DNA of 64,000 nucleotides from Mycolicibacterium peregrinum. Its GTDB lineage: Bacteria > Actinomycetota > Actinomycetes > Mycobacteriales > Mycobacteriaceae. Under the pieces are notes generated by a model. The model was given only the letters and a program-made list of their open reading frames with translations, was not told where the DNA came from and did no database searches. The stretch covers positions 114,372 to 178,371 of the forward strand of contig NZ_LQPP01000046.1 of assembly GCF_002102345.1 (NCBI RefSeq), read 5' to 3'. The position numbers and the translations under genes are program-made. Of the stretch, positions 17,490 through 26,044 are shown in pieces; the first letter of the stretch is position 1, and each line of letters begins with the position of its first letter.

Positions 17490-18137
17490 GTGGGCCAGGA
17501 CGAGAAATCGAGCAACAGCCAGCGCGTCTACCGGATGACCAAGGACCAGATCCTCTCCGGTGAGTTTCGAGGCGGGCAGCTGCTCAGCGAGGTAGAGGTG
17601 GCGACGCAACTCGGCGTCAGCCGCACGCCGGTGCACGAGGCCTTTCTGCGCCTGGCCGCCGAGGACTTCCTGGATCTGATGCCGCGACGCGGCGCCGTCG
17701 TCGTCCCCGTGTCCGCTCAGGAGGCCACCGACCTGCTGGAGATGCGTCTCGCGCTGGAGACCGCAGCGGTGCGCCGGCTGTGCCGGTCATCGGAATCCAT
17801 CGATACCCTGTTCGGTGAACTGAGCGAGTTGGTCGAACGGCAGCGCCATGGTGCCGCGATCGGCGACGCCGATCAGTTCGCCGCCGCCGACGACGCGTTT
17901 CACCGCAGGATTGTGCAGGTCGCCGGAAATTCGATCGCCGGCCGCTTCTACGGATCACTCAGTGATCGGCAGCGCCGCATGATGGCCGACGCCGCCCGAT
18001 CGGACTCCGCCCGCCTCACCGAGCTGATCGGCGAACACGCGGATCTGGCCGACGCCATCGGCCGCCGTGACGTGGCCGGTTTCGAGGGAGCCCTGCTGTC
18101 CCACCTGGAAGCGACCTACCGGGTGGTGCTGGCATGA
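17490..18137 (+). CDS. GntR family (FadR/FCD subfamily) transcriptional regulator
   Basis: This 215-residue protein has an N-terminal winged helix (RVYRMTKDQILSGEFRGGQL, LSEVEVATQLGVSRTPVHEA). The C-terminal FCD domain shows the metal-ligand pattern of the family: FAAADDAFHRRIVQVAGN near residue 135 and IGEHADLADAI near residue 185. FCD regulators usually sense organic acids. I chose the GTG at 17490 because the 30-bp palindrome lies immediately before it; the in-frame ATG at 17454 lies inside the palindrome. The stop overlaps the ATG of the MFS gene (ATGA), so the regulator probably controls that transporter. Confidence 0.88.
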   Translation: MGQDEKSSNSQRVYRMTKDQILSGEFRGGQLLSEVEVATQLGVSRTPVHEAFLRLAAEDFLDLMPRRGAVVVPVSAQEATDLLEMRLALETAAVRRLCRSSESIDTLFGELSELVERQRHGAAIGDADQFAAADDAFHRRIVQVAGNSIAGRFYGSLSDRQRRMMADAARSDSARLTELIGEHADLADAIGRRDVAGFEGALLSHLEATYRVVLA

Positions 18138-19405
18138 CCGCTGTCGCAACGGAATTCGTCGAGGCGTCCATCCAGCGTCGGCGACGCATGCAGCCGTGGC
18201 TCGCCGTCGCCATCGCCGTTTTCTGTATCGGTTGGGGCGGAAACCAATTCACCCCGCTGCTGATCGCCTATGCCCAGCACTCCGGCTACACGCGGGTGGA
18301 CGTCGACATCCTGTTGGGCGCCTACGTTCTCGGCCTGATTCCGGGGCTGCTGATCGCCTCGACGCTGTCGGACCGCCACGGTCGACGCAACGTGATGGCC
18401 GCCGGCGTGATCAGTGCGGCGCTGGGCAGTCTCATCCTGGCCGTCGGCGACTACTGGGGCTTCCCGGCCCTTTTCGTCGGCCGGTTGTTCAGCGGGGTCG
18501 CAGTCGGCATCGCGATGGCAGTCGGTTCGGCGTGGATCGCCGAACTGTCCAGGCCGCCCTTCGAAGACGATGCTTCCGTCGGGGCCGGAGCGCGCCGCGC
18601 CTCCATCTGCCTGTCCCTGGGCTTCGGCGTCGGGCCGCTGTGCGCCGGGCTGCTAACCGTGTACGCGCCGCTGCCGTTGGTGTTGACCTACCTGGTCCAC
18701 GCTGCCCTGTGCGTGCCGGTGTTGTGGGCGGTGTGGAACCGGACCGTCGAGACCCGGTCCCGCACGACCTCAGGACCCTTTCTCGACGGGTTGAAAGTGC
18801 CAGCCGCCGGTCATCGTCGGTTCCTGCATGTCGTTGTTCCCATGGCGCCGTGGATCTTCGGCTCGGCCGCCATCGCGTACGCCGTGGTGCCTGCGCTGGT
18901 CGCCGACCAGCTCGGGTCCTGGGCGCTGCTGTACACCGTGGGGTTGACCGTGCTGACACTGGGCTGCGGCGTGGCGATCCAACCGGTCGCACGCCGGCTT
19001 GACGACGTGTCCAGCTCTCGCGCCGTGGTGGTGTCGATGGCGTTGATGGCACTGGGCATCTTCGCCGCGGTGGCCACCGCCGTCACACACTCTGCGCTCG
19101 TCGCGCCGCTGGTCGCGATGCTGCTCGGCAGTGCCTACGGCATCGCAATCGTGTCGGGTCTGCTTGAGATCCAACGCATTGCCCCACCCGACGAGCTCGC
19201 CGGCATCTCCGGGGTCTACTACTCGCTGGCTTATCTCGGGTTCCTGCTGCCCGCGGTACTCGCTGCGCTGGCTCACTGGTTCAGCTATCCGGAGATGCTG
19301 ACTTTCGTTGGCGTACTGGCGATTGTCTGCACGGCCGTCTGCGCGTCGGGGTGGGCCAAGCATCTGGAGCCGCGGACGCATGCGTCGGGGTCGGCGTCGG
19401 CGTGA
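18134..19405 (+). CDS. MFS transporter
   Basis: This 423-residue membrane protein has about 12 helices. It shows the major-facilitator signature after helix 2 (ASTLSDRHGRRNVMAAG, residues about 76-92) and a loose repeat in the second half. It is translationally coupled to the GntR/FCD regulator, which implies an organic acid or similar small molecule as substrate or inducer. The direction of transport cannot be told. No partner enzyme gene follows; the next gene is on the other strand. Confidence 0.9.
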   Translation: MTAVATEFVEASIQRRRRMQPWLAVAIAVFCIGWGGNQFTPLLIAYAQHSGYTRVDVDILLGAYVLGLIPGLLIASTLSDRHGRRNVMAAGVISAALGSLILAVGDYWGFPALFVGRLFSGVAVGIAMAVGSAWIAELSRPPFEDDASVGAGARRASICLSLGFGVGPLCAGLLTVYAPLPLVLTYLVHAALCVPVLWAVWNRTVETRSRTTSGPFLDGLKVPAAGHRRFLHVVVPMAPWIFGSAAIAYAVVPALVADQLGSWALLYTVGLTVLTLGCGVAIQPVARRLDDVSSSRAVVVSMALMALGIFAAVATAVTHSALVAPLVAMLLGSAYGIAIVSGLLEIQRIAPPDELAGISGVYYSLAYLGFLLPAVLAALAHWFSYPEMLTFVGVLAIVCTAVCASGWAKHLEPRTHASGSASA

Positions 19406-19501
19406 CTCTGCGCTGAGCATGCCGAGTCTGCGCCCAGAGCGTGAAATCGCGTGAAATCGCACCCTGAGCGCAGGCTCGAAGCTCAGTCCACAGAGTCGAA
19501 C
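19406..19501. repeat. Convergent spacer with a short direct repeat
   Basis: The ten-base unit GTGAAATCGC occurs twice head to tail at 19441-19460, between the convergent MFS and ABC-F genes. CTCTGCGCTGAG and GTCTGCGCCCAGAG lie just before it. Similar CTGCGC...GTGAAATCGC strings are familiar from mycobacterial intergenic DNA, so this may be a copy of a dispersed element. No clear terminator hairpin is seen. Confidence 0.4.
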
Positions 19502-21160
19502 CTACAACTCGGCAACACGCCCGTTGTCGACCAGCCACCGGCGGTCCAACCGAACGTTCTGCAGCATGCGGCGGTCATGCGTCACCAGTAACAACGCACC
19601 GTCATAAGCCTCAAGCGCCTGTTCGAGTTGTTCGATGGCGGGCAGGTCCAGGTGGTTCGTCGGCTCGTCGAGAACCAGCACATTGGTGCCACGTGCCTGC
19701 AGCAACGCCAGGCCGGCACGAGTTCGCTCCCCCGGCGACAGCTCGTCAACCGGGCGCTCGACATGATCGGCTCGCAACCCGAACTTGGCCAGCAGGGTGC
19801 GCACATCGGCCGTCGACCAGTCCGGCAGCTGCTGCTCGAAGCGGTCTACCAGTCGCGCGGTGCCGGTGAAAGCGGCACGGGCCTGGTCGATTTCGCCGAT
19901 TGCGACACTGGCACCCAGGCCGGCGCGACCCTCATCGGGCTGTCGGCGTCCCAGCAGTAGCCGCAGCAATGTCGACTTCCCCGCCCCGTTTGCGCCGGTG
20001 ATACCGATCCGTTCGCCCGCATCTATTTGCAGCGACACCGGACCCAGTACGAAATCGCCTTGCCGCACAACGGCATTGTCGAGGGTCGCGACGACAGAGC
20101 TCGACCGTGGCGCGGCACCGATGGTGAACTGCAGGGTCCATTCCTTCCGGGGTTCCTCGACCTCTTCGAGGCGGGCGATCCGGCTCTCCATCTGACGGAC
20201 CTTCTGCGCCTGCTTCTCGCTGGACTCGGTGGCCGCGCGTCGACGGATCTTGTCGTTGTCCGGCGATTTGCGCATCGCGTTGCGGGTGCCCTGGCTCGAC
20301 CACTCGCGCTGGGTGCGGGCGCGCGCCACCAGGTCGGCCTTCTTCTCGGCGAACTCCTCGTACTGCTCGCGCCGGTGCCGGCGACCGACCTCACGCTCCT
20401 CCAAATAGCTTTCGTACCCGCCGCCGAAAACGGTGGTGGTGTTCTGCGCCAGATCCAGCTCGAGTACGCGGGTCACACCGCGGGCGAGGAACTCCCGATC
20501 GTGGCTCACCAGCACCACACCCCCACGGAGTTCCCTGACGAACTGCTCGAGCCGGGCGAGGCCGTCGAGGTCCAGATCGTTGGTCGGCTCATCGAGGAGC
20601 ACGATGTCGAACCGCGACAACAGCAGTGCCGCCAAACCCACCCGCGCCGCCTGCCCACCGGACAGCGCGGTCATCGGCGTCGAGTCCGGTCGCACGGCGT
20701 CGGTGTCGAGTCCGAGATCGGCCAGGACGGCCGGCAGCCGTTCTTCGAGGTCGGCCGCACCCGTGGCGAGCCAGTGATCCAGTGCGGCTGAGTAGGCAGC
20801 GGCCGGATCCTCCTCCCCGGGGACCGGCTCGGCGAGTGCCGCGGCCGCGGCATCCATGACCTGCGTGGCTTCGGTGCATCCCGTGCGGCGCGCGATGTAG
20901 GCCGCGACGGTCTCCCCCGGGATGCGCTCGTGTTCCTGCGGCAGCCATCCGACGAACGCATCCGCCGGCGCGACGGTGACAGTGCCTTCGAGCGGCTCGA
21001 GATTTCCGGCCAGAATCCGCAGCAATGTGCTCTTGCCGGCGCCGTTGACGCCGACAATCCCGATCACATCACCCGGCGCGACCGTCAGGTCGACCCCCTC
21101 GAAGAGGGTGCGATGGGCGAAACCGCCGGCCACATTCTTCGCGACAAGCGTTGCGGTCAT
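19502..21160 (-). CDS. ABC-F family ATPase
   Basis: This 552-residue protein has two ABC domains and no membrane helices. Walker A motifs are GVNGAGKST (residues about 37-45) and GANGAGKST (near 393). Signatures are LSGGQAARV and LSPGERTRA. Walker B motifs are IVLLDEPTNDLDL and VLVLDEPTNHLDL. A charged, arginine-rich linker of about 100 residues separates the domains. This is the ABC-F layout; members act on the ribosome, as translation factors or as antibiotic-protection proteins. It could give resistance to ribosome-targeting drugs or be a housekeeping factor; sequence alone does not decide. It is convergent with the MFS gene, and the response regulator stop lies 24 bp upstream of its ATG. 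Confidence 0.9.
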   Translation of the reverse strand: MTATLVAKNVAGGFAHRTLFEGVDLTVAPGDVIGIVGVNGAGKSTLLRILAGNLEPLEGTVTVAPADAFVGWLPQEHERIPGETVAAYIARRTGCTEATQVMDAAAAALAEPVPGEEDPAAAYSAALDHWLATGAADLEERLPAVLADLGLDTDAVRPDSTPMTALSGGQAARVGLAALLLSRFDIVLLDEPTNDLDLDGLARLEQFVRELRGGVVLVSHDREFLARGVTRVLELDLAQNTTTVFGGGYESYLEEREVGRRHRREQYEEFAEKKADLVARARTQREWSSQGTRNAMRKSPDNDKIRRRAATESSEKQAQKVRQMESRIARLEEVEEPRKEWTLQFTIGAAPRSSSVVATLDNAVVRQGDFVLGPVSLQIDAGERIGITGANGAGKSTLLRLLLGRRQPDEGRAGLGASVAIGEIDQARAAFTGTARLVDRFEQQLPDWSTADVRTLLAKFGLRADHVERPVDELSPGERTRAGLALLQARGTNVLVLDEPTNHLDLPAIEQLEQALEAYDGALLLVTHDRRMLQNVRLDRRWLVDNGRVAEL

Positions 21161-21184
21161 GGCCCTATCGTCGCATCACCGGGG

Positions 21185-21841
21185 TCACGGCCCCCAGCCG
21201 CGCAGATACGTCAGCACCGCGCGTACCCTTCGGTGCTGTTCGCCGTCGATCGGCAGGCCGAGTTTGGCGAAGATACTGCTGATGTGCTTCTCCACCGCAC
21301 CGGCGCTGACGACCAGGGTGCGGGCGATGTTCGCGTTGGACCTACCCTCGGCCATCAGCCCGAGTACTTCCTGTTCGCGCGCAGTCATCTGCCGCAGCGG
21401 GTCGTCGCGTCGGCGTCGGACCAGTAACTGGGCCACCACATCGGGGTCGAGCACCGTGCCACCGGACGCCACCCGTTGCACCGCATCGAGGAAGTCCGCG
21501 ATTGCCACCACCCGGTCCTTGAGGAGGTAGCCGATCGCGCCGGCTCCGTCCGCCAGCAGGTCGTCGGCGTAGGACACCTCGACGTACTGGGACAGCACGA
21601 GAACTGGCGATCGGACCACCCGACGCCGGGCTTCCACCGCGGCACGCAGGCCCTCGTCGGTGTGAGACGGCGGCATCCGAACGTCGACCACCGAGACGTC
21701 CGGCCTGTGTTGTTCGATCGCCTGGACCAGCGACGGGCCATCGCCGACCGCGGCAACCACCTCGTGACCGTTCTCGGTCAGCAACCGGATGAGGCCCTCC
21801 CGCAGGAGGACCGCATCGTCGGCTACCACCACTCTCAACAC
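21185..21841 (-). CDS. LuxR/NarL-family response regulator
   Basis: This 218-residue protein has a receiver domain (VVVADDAVLLREGL; phospho-acceptor Asp in VSVVDVRMPPSH near residue 54; Lys in YLLKDRV near 105). A C-terminal LuxR helix-turn-helix follows (MTAREQEVLGLMAEGRSNAN, IARTLVVSAGAVEKHISSIF). The start is GTG and overlaps the end of the upstream kinase gene by seven bases, so it is the partner of that kinase. Targets are unknown. Confidence 0.92.
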   Translation of the reverse strand: MLRVVVADDAVLLREGLIRLLTENGHEVVAAVGDGPSLVQAIEQHRPDVSVVDVRMPPSHTDEGLRAAVEARRRVVRSPVLVLSQYVEVSYADDLLADGAGAIGYLLKDRVVAIADFLDAVQRVASGGTVLDPDVVAQLLVRRRRDDPLRQMTAREQEVLGLMAEGRSNANIARTLVVSAGAVEKHISSIFAKLGLPIDGEQHRRVRAVLTYLRGWGP

Positions 21842-23136
21842 AACAGCTCCACCCCGATCGTGGTTGGCCCGCCGGCGGGACTCACCACGCTCAGCGTGCC
21901 ACCGCCGGCCCGAATCCGATCGGCCAGACCCGCCAGGCCGTGGCCCTTGGCCACGTGAGCACCGCCGTCACCGTCGTCGACGATCTCGACGCGCACACCG
22001 CCGGGTCCGTGTGCGACCGTGACCCAACAGTTCTGTGCACCACTGTGTTTGGCGACATTGGTCAGCGCTTCGGCAACCGCGAAGTAGGCGGTGGTCTCCA
22101 CCGCGGCGTCGAGCCTTCCCGCGGGTTCCCCCAGAGCGGGGTCGACCGCGAGCTCGACCGGAATGGTGCACCGCGCCGCCAGTGCGGCCAGCGCGCTGGG
22201 CAGTCCACGGTCGGTGAGTACCGGCGGGGCGATGCCGCGGGACAGCGCACGCAACTCGTTCAGCGTGTCCTGCGTCTGACTGATCGCCTCGTCGAGGGTG
22301 TCGCGCAGCGGCCCGGGAGCACCATCCAGGTGCTGGCGCGCGCGCCCCAGGTCCATGGCGAGGCGGATGAGCCGCTGCTGGGGCCCGTCGTGAATGTCGC
22401 GTTCCAGCCGGCGCAGGGCGGTGGCCTCGGCGGAGGCGGCCGCGGCCTTCTGCTCCGTCAGCACGTTGATCGTCTGACGCAGCTCGGCCACACCGGTCAA
22501 CAGGGCACGGCTGAAGCCCGCTTGGAGCACGGCGCACCCGCGCACCACTAACGGGAGGCTGATCAGACAGACCAGACCGATCGCGGTCTGGAAGGCGATC
22601 CGGGCGAAGGCGCTGTCGCCGAGCCCGATCAGCTGGGCAAGCGAGGTGTTGTCGGGGCCGCGCGGAATGGTCCAGTCCCACAGAACGGTCAACGTGCCGG
22701 CGATCGCCGACGCCCACCAGCTGATCACGATGGTGAACGTGACCACCGCGATCGGAAAGCACAGAATGCCGTACACGAGGTCAAGCCAGAACTGGCCCTG
22801 GGTGAGCGGGGCGAGGATCCGCTTCCAGACGCCCGCACCCGGCGGGGCCGCCCGGTAAACCGGCCGGCTGCGGGGCCTACGCAGCACGGCCGGAAAGCGA
22901 AGCCGCTCGATGTCGGCGAACAGGCGCGCCACGAACATGGTGCCGACGAGGATCAGCAGGCCGACACCGATGACCAGCGTACCGATCCCCGCGGACAGGC
23001 CGGTCACCAGCACGCTGAAACTCACTGTGGCGAGCGGAAATCCGAGCAGTACATACCCGCTGTCCACACCAAGCTGCCGAAGCAGGCCCGCTCTCTCGGG
23101 CTGCGCCGTGTCCCTCGCCAGGGTGCCGCTGGTCAT
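21835..23136 (-). CDS. Two-component sensor histidine kinase with N-terminal membrane sensor
   Basis: The product is about 433 residues. The N-terminal 220 residues contain paired membrane helices (LLGFPLATVSFSVLVTGL, LVIGVGLLILVGTMFVARLF, YGILCFPIAVVTFTIVISWW, IGLVCLISLPLVV) in a sensor domain typical of actinobacterial DesK/NarX-like kinases. The phosphoacceptor helix is RRLERDIHDGPQQRLIRLAM and the ATPase part ends with GHGLAGLADRIRAGGG. I chose the ATG at 23136. The frame runs open to 23550, but that sequence looks untranslated and is antisense to the start of the divergent lipoprotein gene. The kinase stop overlaps the response regulator. Confidence 0.85.
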   Translation of the reverse strand: MTSGTLARDTAQPERAGLLRQLGVDSGYVLLGFPLATVSFSVLVTGLSAGIGTLVIGVGLLILVGTMFVARLFADIERLRFPAVLRRPRSRPVYRAAPPGAGVWKRILAPLTQGQFWLDLVYGILCFPIAVVTFTIVISWWASAIAGTLTVLWDWTIPRGPDNTSLAQLIGLGDSAFARIAFQTAIGLVCLISLPLVVRGCAVLQAGFSRALLTGVAELRQTINVLTEQKAAAASAEATALRRLERDIHDGPQQRLIRLAMDLGRARQHLDGAPGPLRDTLDEAISQTQDTLNELRALSRGIAPPVLTDRGLPSALAALAARCTIPVELAVDPALGEPAGRLDAAVETTAYFAVAEALTNVAKHSGAQNCWVTVAHGPGGVRVEIVDDGDGGAHVAKGHGLAGLADRIRAGGGTLSVVSPAGGPTTIGVELLC

Positions 23137-23347
23137 GGGCTCGACGCTACGCATCTGTGGGTTCGACCCCCATCCGGGGCGCCTGCGTGTCAGGGGTAGG
23201 GCTGTCCCCACCCTCGCGGAGTAGGACATCAGGCTGTTTGCCCCGGCGCCGCGGTTCCTCCGAGGGCGGTGGGTCCGAAGGCCGACGTCTCTCAAACCCC
23301 AAACTCCTCGCACTGTCCACCGCCCGACTACCGTCGATCCGGTGGCA

Positions 23348-24865
23348 ATGTCACGGTCGCGTCTTGCTCGGCTCTGCGCCGTCGGAGCCGTCGCGTTCAC
23401 GATCGCGGCGGTCACATCGTGCGGGCCGGCGGCGCGGCCACCGGCGGCCAGTTCCACGTCGACGACGACTACGCCGGCACCCAGCGCCCGGCCACCCACG
23501 ACGGCCGCCGTTGTTCCCACGGGTGACTTCACCCCGGTCGTCCAGCTCATCGACGACGCGATCGCGGCACCTCGAATGCCCGGAGCGGTCGTTCAGGTCG
23601 GGCACGGCGGAAACATCGTCTTCCGTCAGGCTTTCGGCTCACGCAAGCTGGCCGGCGAACCGGGGTTGGACGGCGCACCCGCCCCTGCCGAGCCGATGAC
23701 CGAGGACACGATCTTCGATCTGGCCTCGCTGTCGAAGTGCCTCACGACGGCTGTTGGCATCCTGCAGCTCTACGAACAAGGCCAGGTTCAACTCGACGAA
23801 CCCGTGCAGACCTACCTACCCGACTTCAACCCCGCCAACGACCCGCGCCGCGCGCGGGTCACGGTGCGCATGCTGCTCACCCATACGTCGGGTATCGCGG
23901 GAGATCTCAGCCTGGACGGGCCGTGGGGACTGGACAAGCCAGACAAGGCCGAAGGCATTCACCGTGCGCTCGGGGCGTGGGTGGTGTTCGAGCCCGGCGA
24001 GCGTTTTCACTACTCGGACATCGGCTTCATCCTCCTCGGTGCACTTCTGGAGAAGGTCACCGGCGAAACCGAGGACACCTACATCGAGAAGAACGTGTTC
24101 GCACCGCTCGGGATGGCAGACACCCGCTATCTGCCGGTCACCAAGGCATGTGGCCCACAACAGGTCCGGGGAACCGCCATCGCCCTCGATCCGAGCGCAC
24201 CCAAAGTTGCCGACTGTCCGGCGGGTACGTGGAACACCGACCTTCTGGCGCGCGTCGCTCCCACGGCGCTCGACGAAGACACCCCGGGCCTCAATCCAGA
24301 CTTCGGCCACCCGCTGCGCGGCACCGTGCACGATCCGACGGCCCGCCGCATGGGCGGAGTTGCGGGCAGCGCCGGGGTGTTCTCGACGGTGAACGATGTG
24401 GGCCGGTTCGCGCAGGCGCTCCTCGACCGCCTCGCCGGCCGACCGAGCGCGTTTCCACTGAAGCAATCCACGCTGGCATTGATGACGACCCCACAGCAGC
24501 CGGGACACAACCCGGCACAGGTCGAGGCCGCCAACAACGCCACCCGCGAGGCGGTCGAGAACACCCCTGACCCAACACATCCCCTGCTCGCACCGCACTA
24601 TCCCGCCATCGCCGGCCAAGACCTCCGCGGATTCGGTTGGGACATCGACACGGAGCAGTCCCGCCCCAGGGGGATGGTGTTTCCGGTCGGCAGCTTCGGG
24701 CACACCGGCTTCACCGGAGTGACGTTGTGGATGGACCCGGGGTCGGACACTTACGTCGTGGTCCTCGGGAACGTGATCCACCAGCGCGGCGCCCCGCCCA
24801 TGGCCGGACTGAGCGGTGAAGTGGCCACGCTGACTGGCCGGGCCCTTCATCTGTACGGGAACTAG
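23348..24865 (+). CDS. Beta-lactamase-fold serine hydrolase, predicted lipoprotein
   Basis: The product is about 505 residues. The N-terminus carries a lipoprotein signal with a Cys at the end of AAVTSC near residue 25, then a Pro/Thr/Ala-rich spacer. The rest is a class C beta-lactamase/DD-peptidase fold: SxxK as SLSK near residue 128, the Tyr motif YSDIG near residue 222, and HTG in place of KTG in SFGHTGFTG near residue 452. HTG-type members are mostly esterases or penicillin-binding-like hydrolases, not true beta-lactamases. A GTG two codons upstream (23342) is an equally possible start. It is divergent from the sensor kinase. Confidence 0.85.
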   Translation: MSRSRLARLCAVGAVAFTIAAVTSCGPAARPPAASSTSTTTTPAPSARPPTTAAVVPTGDFTPVVQLIDDAIAAPRMPGAVVQVGHGGNIVFRQAFGSRKLAGEPGLDGAPAPAEPMTEDTIFDLASLSKCLTTAVGILQLYEQGQVQLDEPVQTYLPDFNPANDPRRARVTVRMLLTHTSGIAGDLSLDGPWGLDKPDKAEGIHRALGAWVVFEPGERFHYSDIGFILLGALLEKVTGETEDTYIEKNVFAPLGMADTRYLPVTKACGPQQVRGTAIALDPSAPKVADCPAGTWNTDLLARVAPTALDEDTPGLNPDFGHPLRGTVHDPTARRMGGVAGSAGVFSTVNDVGRFAQALLDRLAGRPSAFPLKQSTLALMTTPQQPGHNPAQVEAANNATREAVENTPDPTHPLLAPHYPAIAGQDLRGFGWDIDTEQSRPRGMVFPVGSFGHTGFTGVTLWMDPGSDTYVVVLGNVIHQRGAPPMAGLSGEVATLTGRALHLYGN

Positions 24866-24890
24866 CTTGCGCCTGGGAGCGTACGCAAGC
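24865..24890. terminator. Weak hairpin between convergent genes
   Basis: GCTTGCG (24865-24871) pairs with CGCAAGC (24884-24890) across a 12-base loop, immediately after the lipoprotein stop and before the end of the convergent small gene. No T-run follows on either strand, so termination is only suggested by place and symmetry. Confidence 0.35.
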
Positions 24891-24907
24891 GGCTGGAAGA
24901 TTCAGAT

Positions 24908-25099
24908 CTACGATGATTCGTCATCGAAATCGAGCTCGGCCATAAAGCCACTACCCACCACGTTTTCGGCCCAGGCTTCAAACATCGCGTCACTCTCCGT
25001 GGGAAACCACTTGGGCGCCAACGCTTCGCGACGATATCGCGCGCGCAGATCACGTTCCGTCAAGACCTCGCCGCTGAGATTATCTCGATAGAGCGTCAC
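24908..25099 (-). CDS. Small hypothetical protein
   Basis: This 63-residue, charged, soluble protein (YRDNLSGEVLTERDLRARYR near the start, ending in FMAELDFDDESS) has no recognised domain. A GAGAGG ribosome-binding site precedes the GTG start, and the content is protein-like. It lies between the GPL-locus gene gap, on the same strand 134 bp upstream, and the convergent lipoprotein gene. It could be the last gene of the GPL transcript, or an independent gene if the hairpin at 25141-25167 terminates transcription. No function can be given. Confidence 0.6.
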   Translation of the reverse strand: MTLYRDNLSGEVLTERDLRARYRREALAPKWFPTESDAMFEAWAENVVGSGFMAELDFDDESS

Positions 25100-25140
25100 G
25101 GCTCATGTACCTCTCCGCACGGTCGTACAGCACTACCAGA

Positions 25141-25167
25141 AACGCAATCGTCCTGTCGGGTTGCGTT
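25141..25167 (-). terminator. Possible terminator after gap
   Basis: AACGCAA (25141-25147) pairs perfectly with TTGCGTT (25161-25167), and a G-T and a C-G pair can extend the stem. The hairpin lies about 70 bp after the gap stop in the direction of transcription. The following bases are only mildly T-rich, so this is a candidate end of the mbtH-mps1-mps2-gap transcript. Confidence 0.4.
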
Positions 25168-25233
25168 GACGCACCGATTCACGCCCACCGTGCACCTCCA
25201 AGACAAGCCGTTGCCGATAAACGTCCTACCTGC

Positions 25234-26034
25234 TCAGATGAGGCCGGCGCCGGTGACCACTTGCCAGAGCCCCACCACGGCGAAGAGCACCAGCAGCACC
25301 AGCTGCCGGTGGTGGCGAGTCCACTCGTGCAGTGGCTGCAATACAGCCTGTGTCCTGGCCGGGGCAATGGCGTAACTGAGCAGCGCGAGCTCGAACACCG
25401 CCAGCATCCCGAACACGAACGCGATGCTGATGACCACCTGCGCCCCGATCGGCGCACCCGAACCGACGACCATGGTGGCCACCATCAACACCAGTGGTGG
25501 CGGCGCGATGTAGCAGAGGCCGAACACCAGCGCGACCCACAACGCGCCGCCCTCCCAGGCGTCATGCGCACGCTCGATGAGCCGCCGGAGCCCGGCGCCC
25601 AGGTCGGACATGATGCGGCGGACGCGCCCCACCGCCGGCGCCGGGGCGGCCGGCTGATCCGGTTCCATGACCAGCACCGGTGAGTCGCCGACGTTCACCG
25701 ATGCGGCCTGATTCACCCGCTTGCGCATCCTCATCCGCACGGCGAACAGGCCCGCGATCGCGACACAGACCAACCCCGAAACGAATTGGAACGGCTTGAC
25801 GGTCGAGCCGGGTTCCGCGGTCACCAGATCCTGCGCCACCGAGCTGAACGACGGCACCGAGGCCAGTACCAGCGTCGTGATCACGAACGCCGGGATGTTC
25901 ACGATCAAGCTTCCGGCCCAGAACGCGATGAGATTCTGCACCGGACGGGGCCGGGAGATCACCAACAGGATGAAGCCGAGAAGCACCGGATTGAGTGACA
26001 CCAGAAATGCCATGCCCAAGATATCGCCCCACAT
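25234..26034 (-). CDS. gap: Gap, GPL-addressing integral membrane protein
   Basis: This 266-residue membrane protein has six predicted helices in two groups of three, separated by a polar, Pro/Ala-rich cytoplasmic stretch (residues about 100-160). The N-terminal group includes ILGMAFLVSLNPVLLGFILL and the C-terminal group includes VALVFGLCYIAPPPLVLMVA and VLLVLFAVVGLWQVVTG. This is the Gap/Sap family: in M. smegmatis Gap is needed to bring glycopeptidolipids to the cell surface, and Sap does the same for sulfolipid. Its ATG is 10 bp after the mps2 stop on the same strand, the same partnership as in other GPL producers. Confidence 0.93.
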   Translation of the reverse strand: MWGDILGMAFLVSLNPVLLGFILLVISRPRPVQNLIAFWAGSLIVNIPAFVITTLVLASVPSFSSVAQDLVTAEPGSTVKPFQFVSGLVCVAIAGLFAVRMRMRKRVNQAASVNVGDSPVLVMEPDQPAAPAPAVGRVRRIMSDLGAGLRRLIERAHDAWEGGALWVALVFGLCYIAPPPLVLMVATMVVGSGAPIGAQVVISIAFVFGMLAVFELALLSYAIAPARTQAVLQPLHEWTRHHRQLVLLVLFAVVGLWQVVTGAGLI

Positions 26035-26044
26035 TTGCGCCGTC

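Noticed and set aside
23137..23550. Upstream extension of the second sensor kinase
   Set aside because: The added residues are low-complexity and run antisense over the start of the divergent lipoprotein gene.
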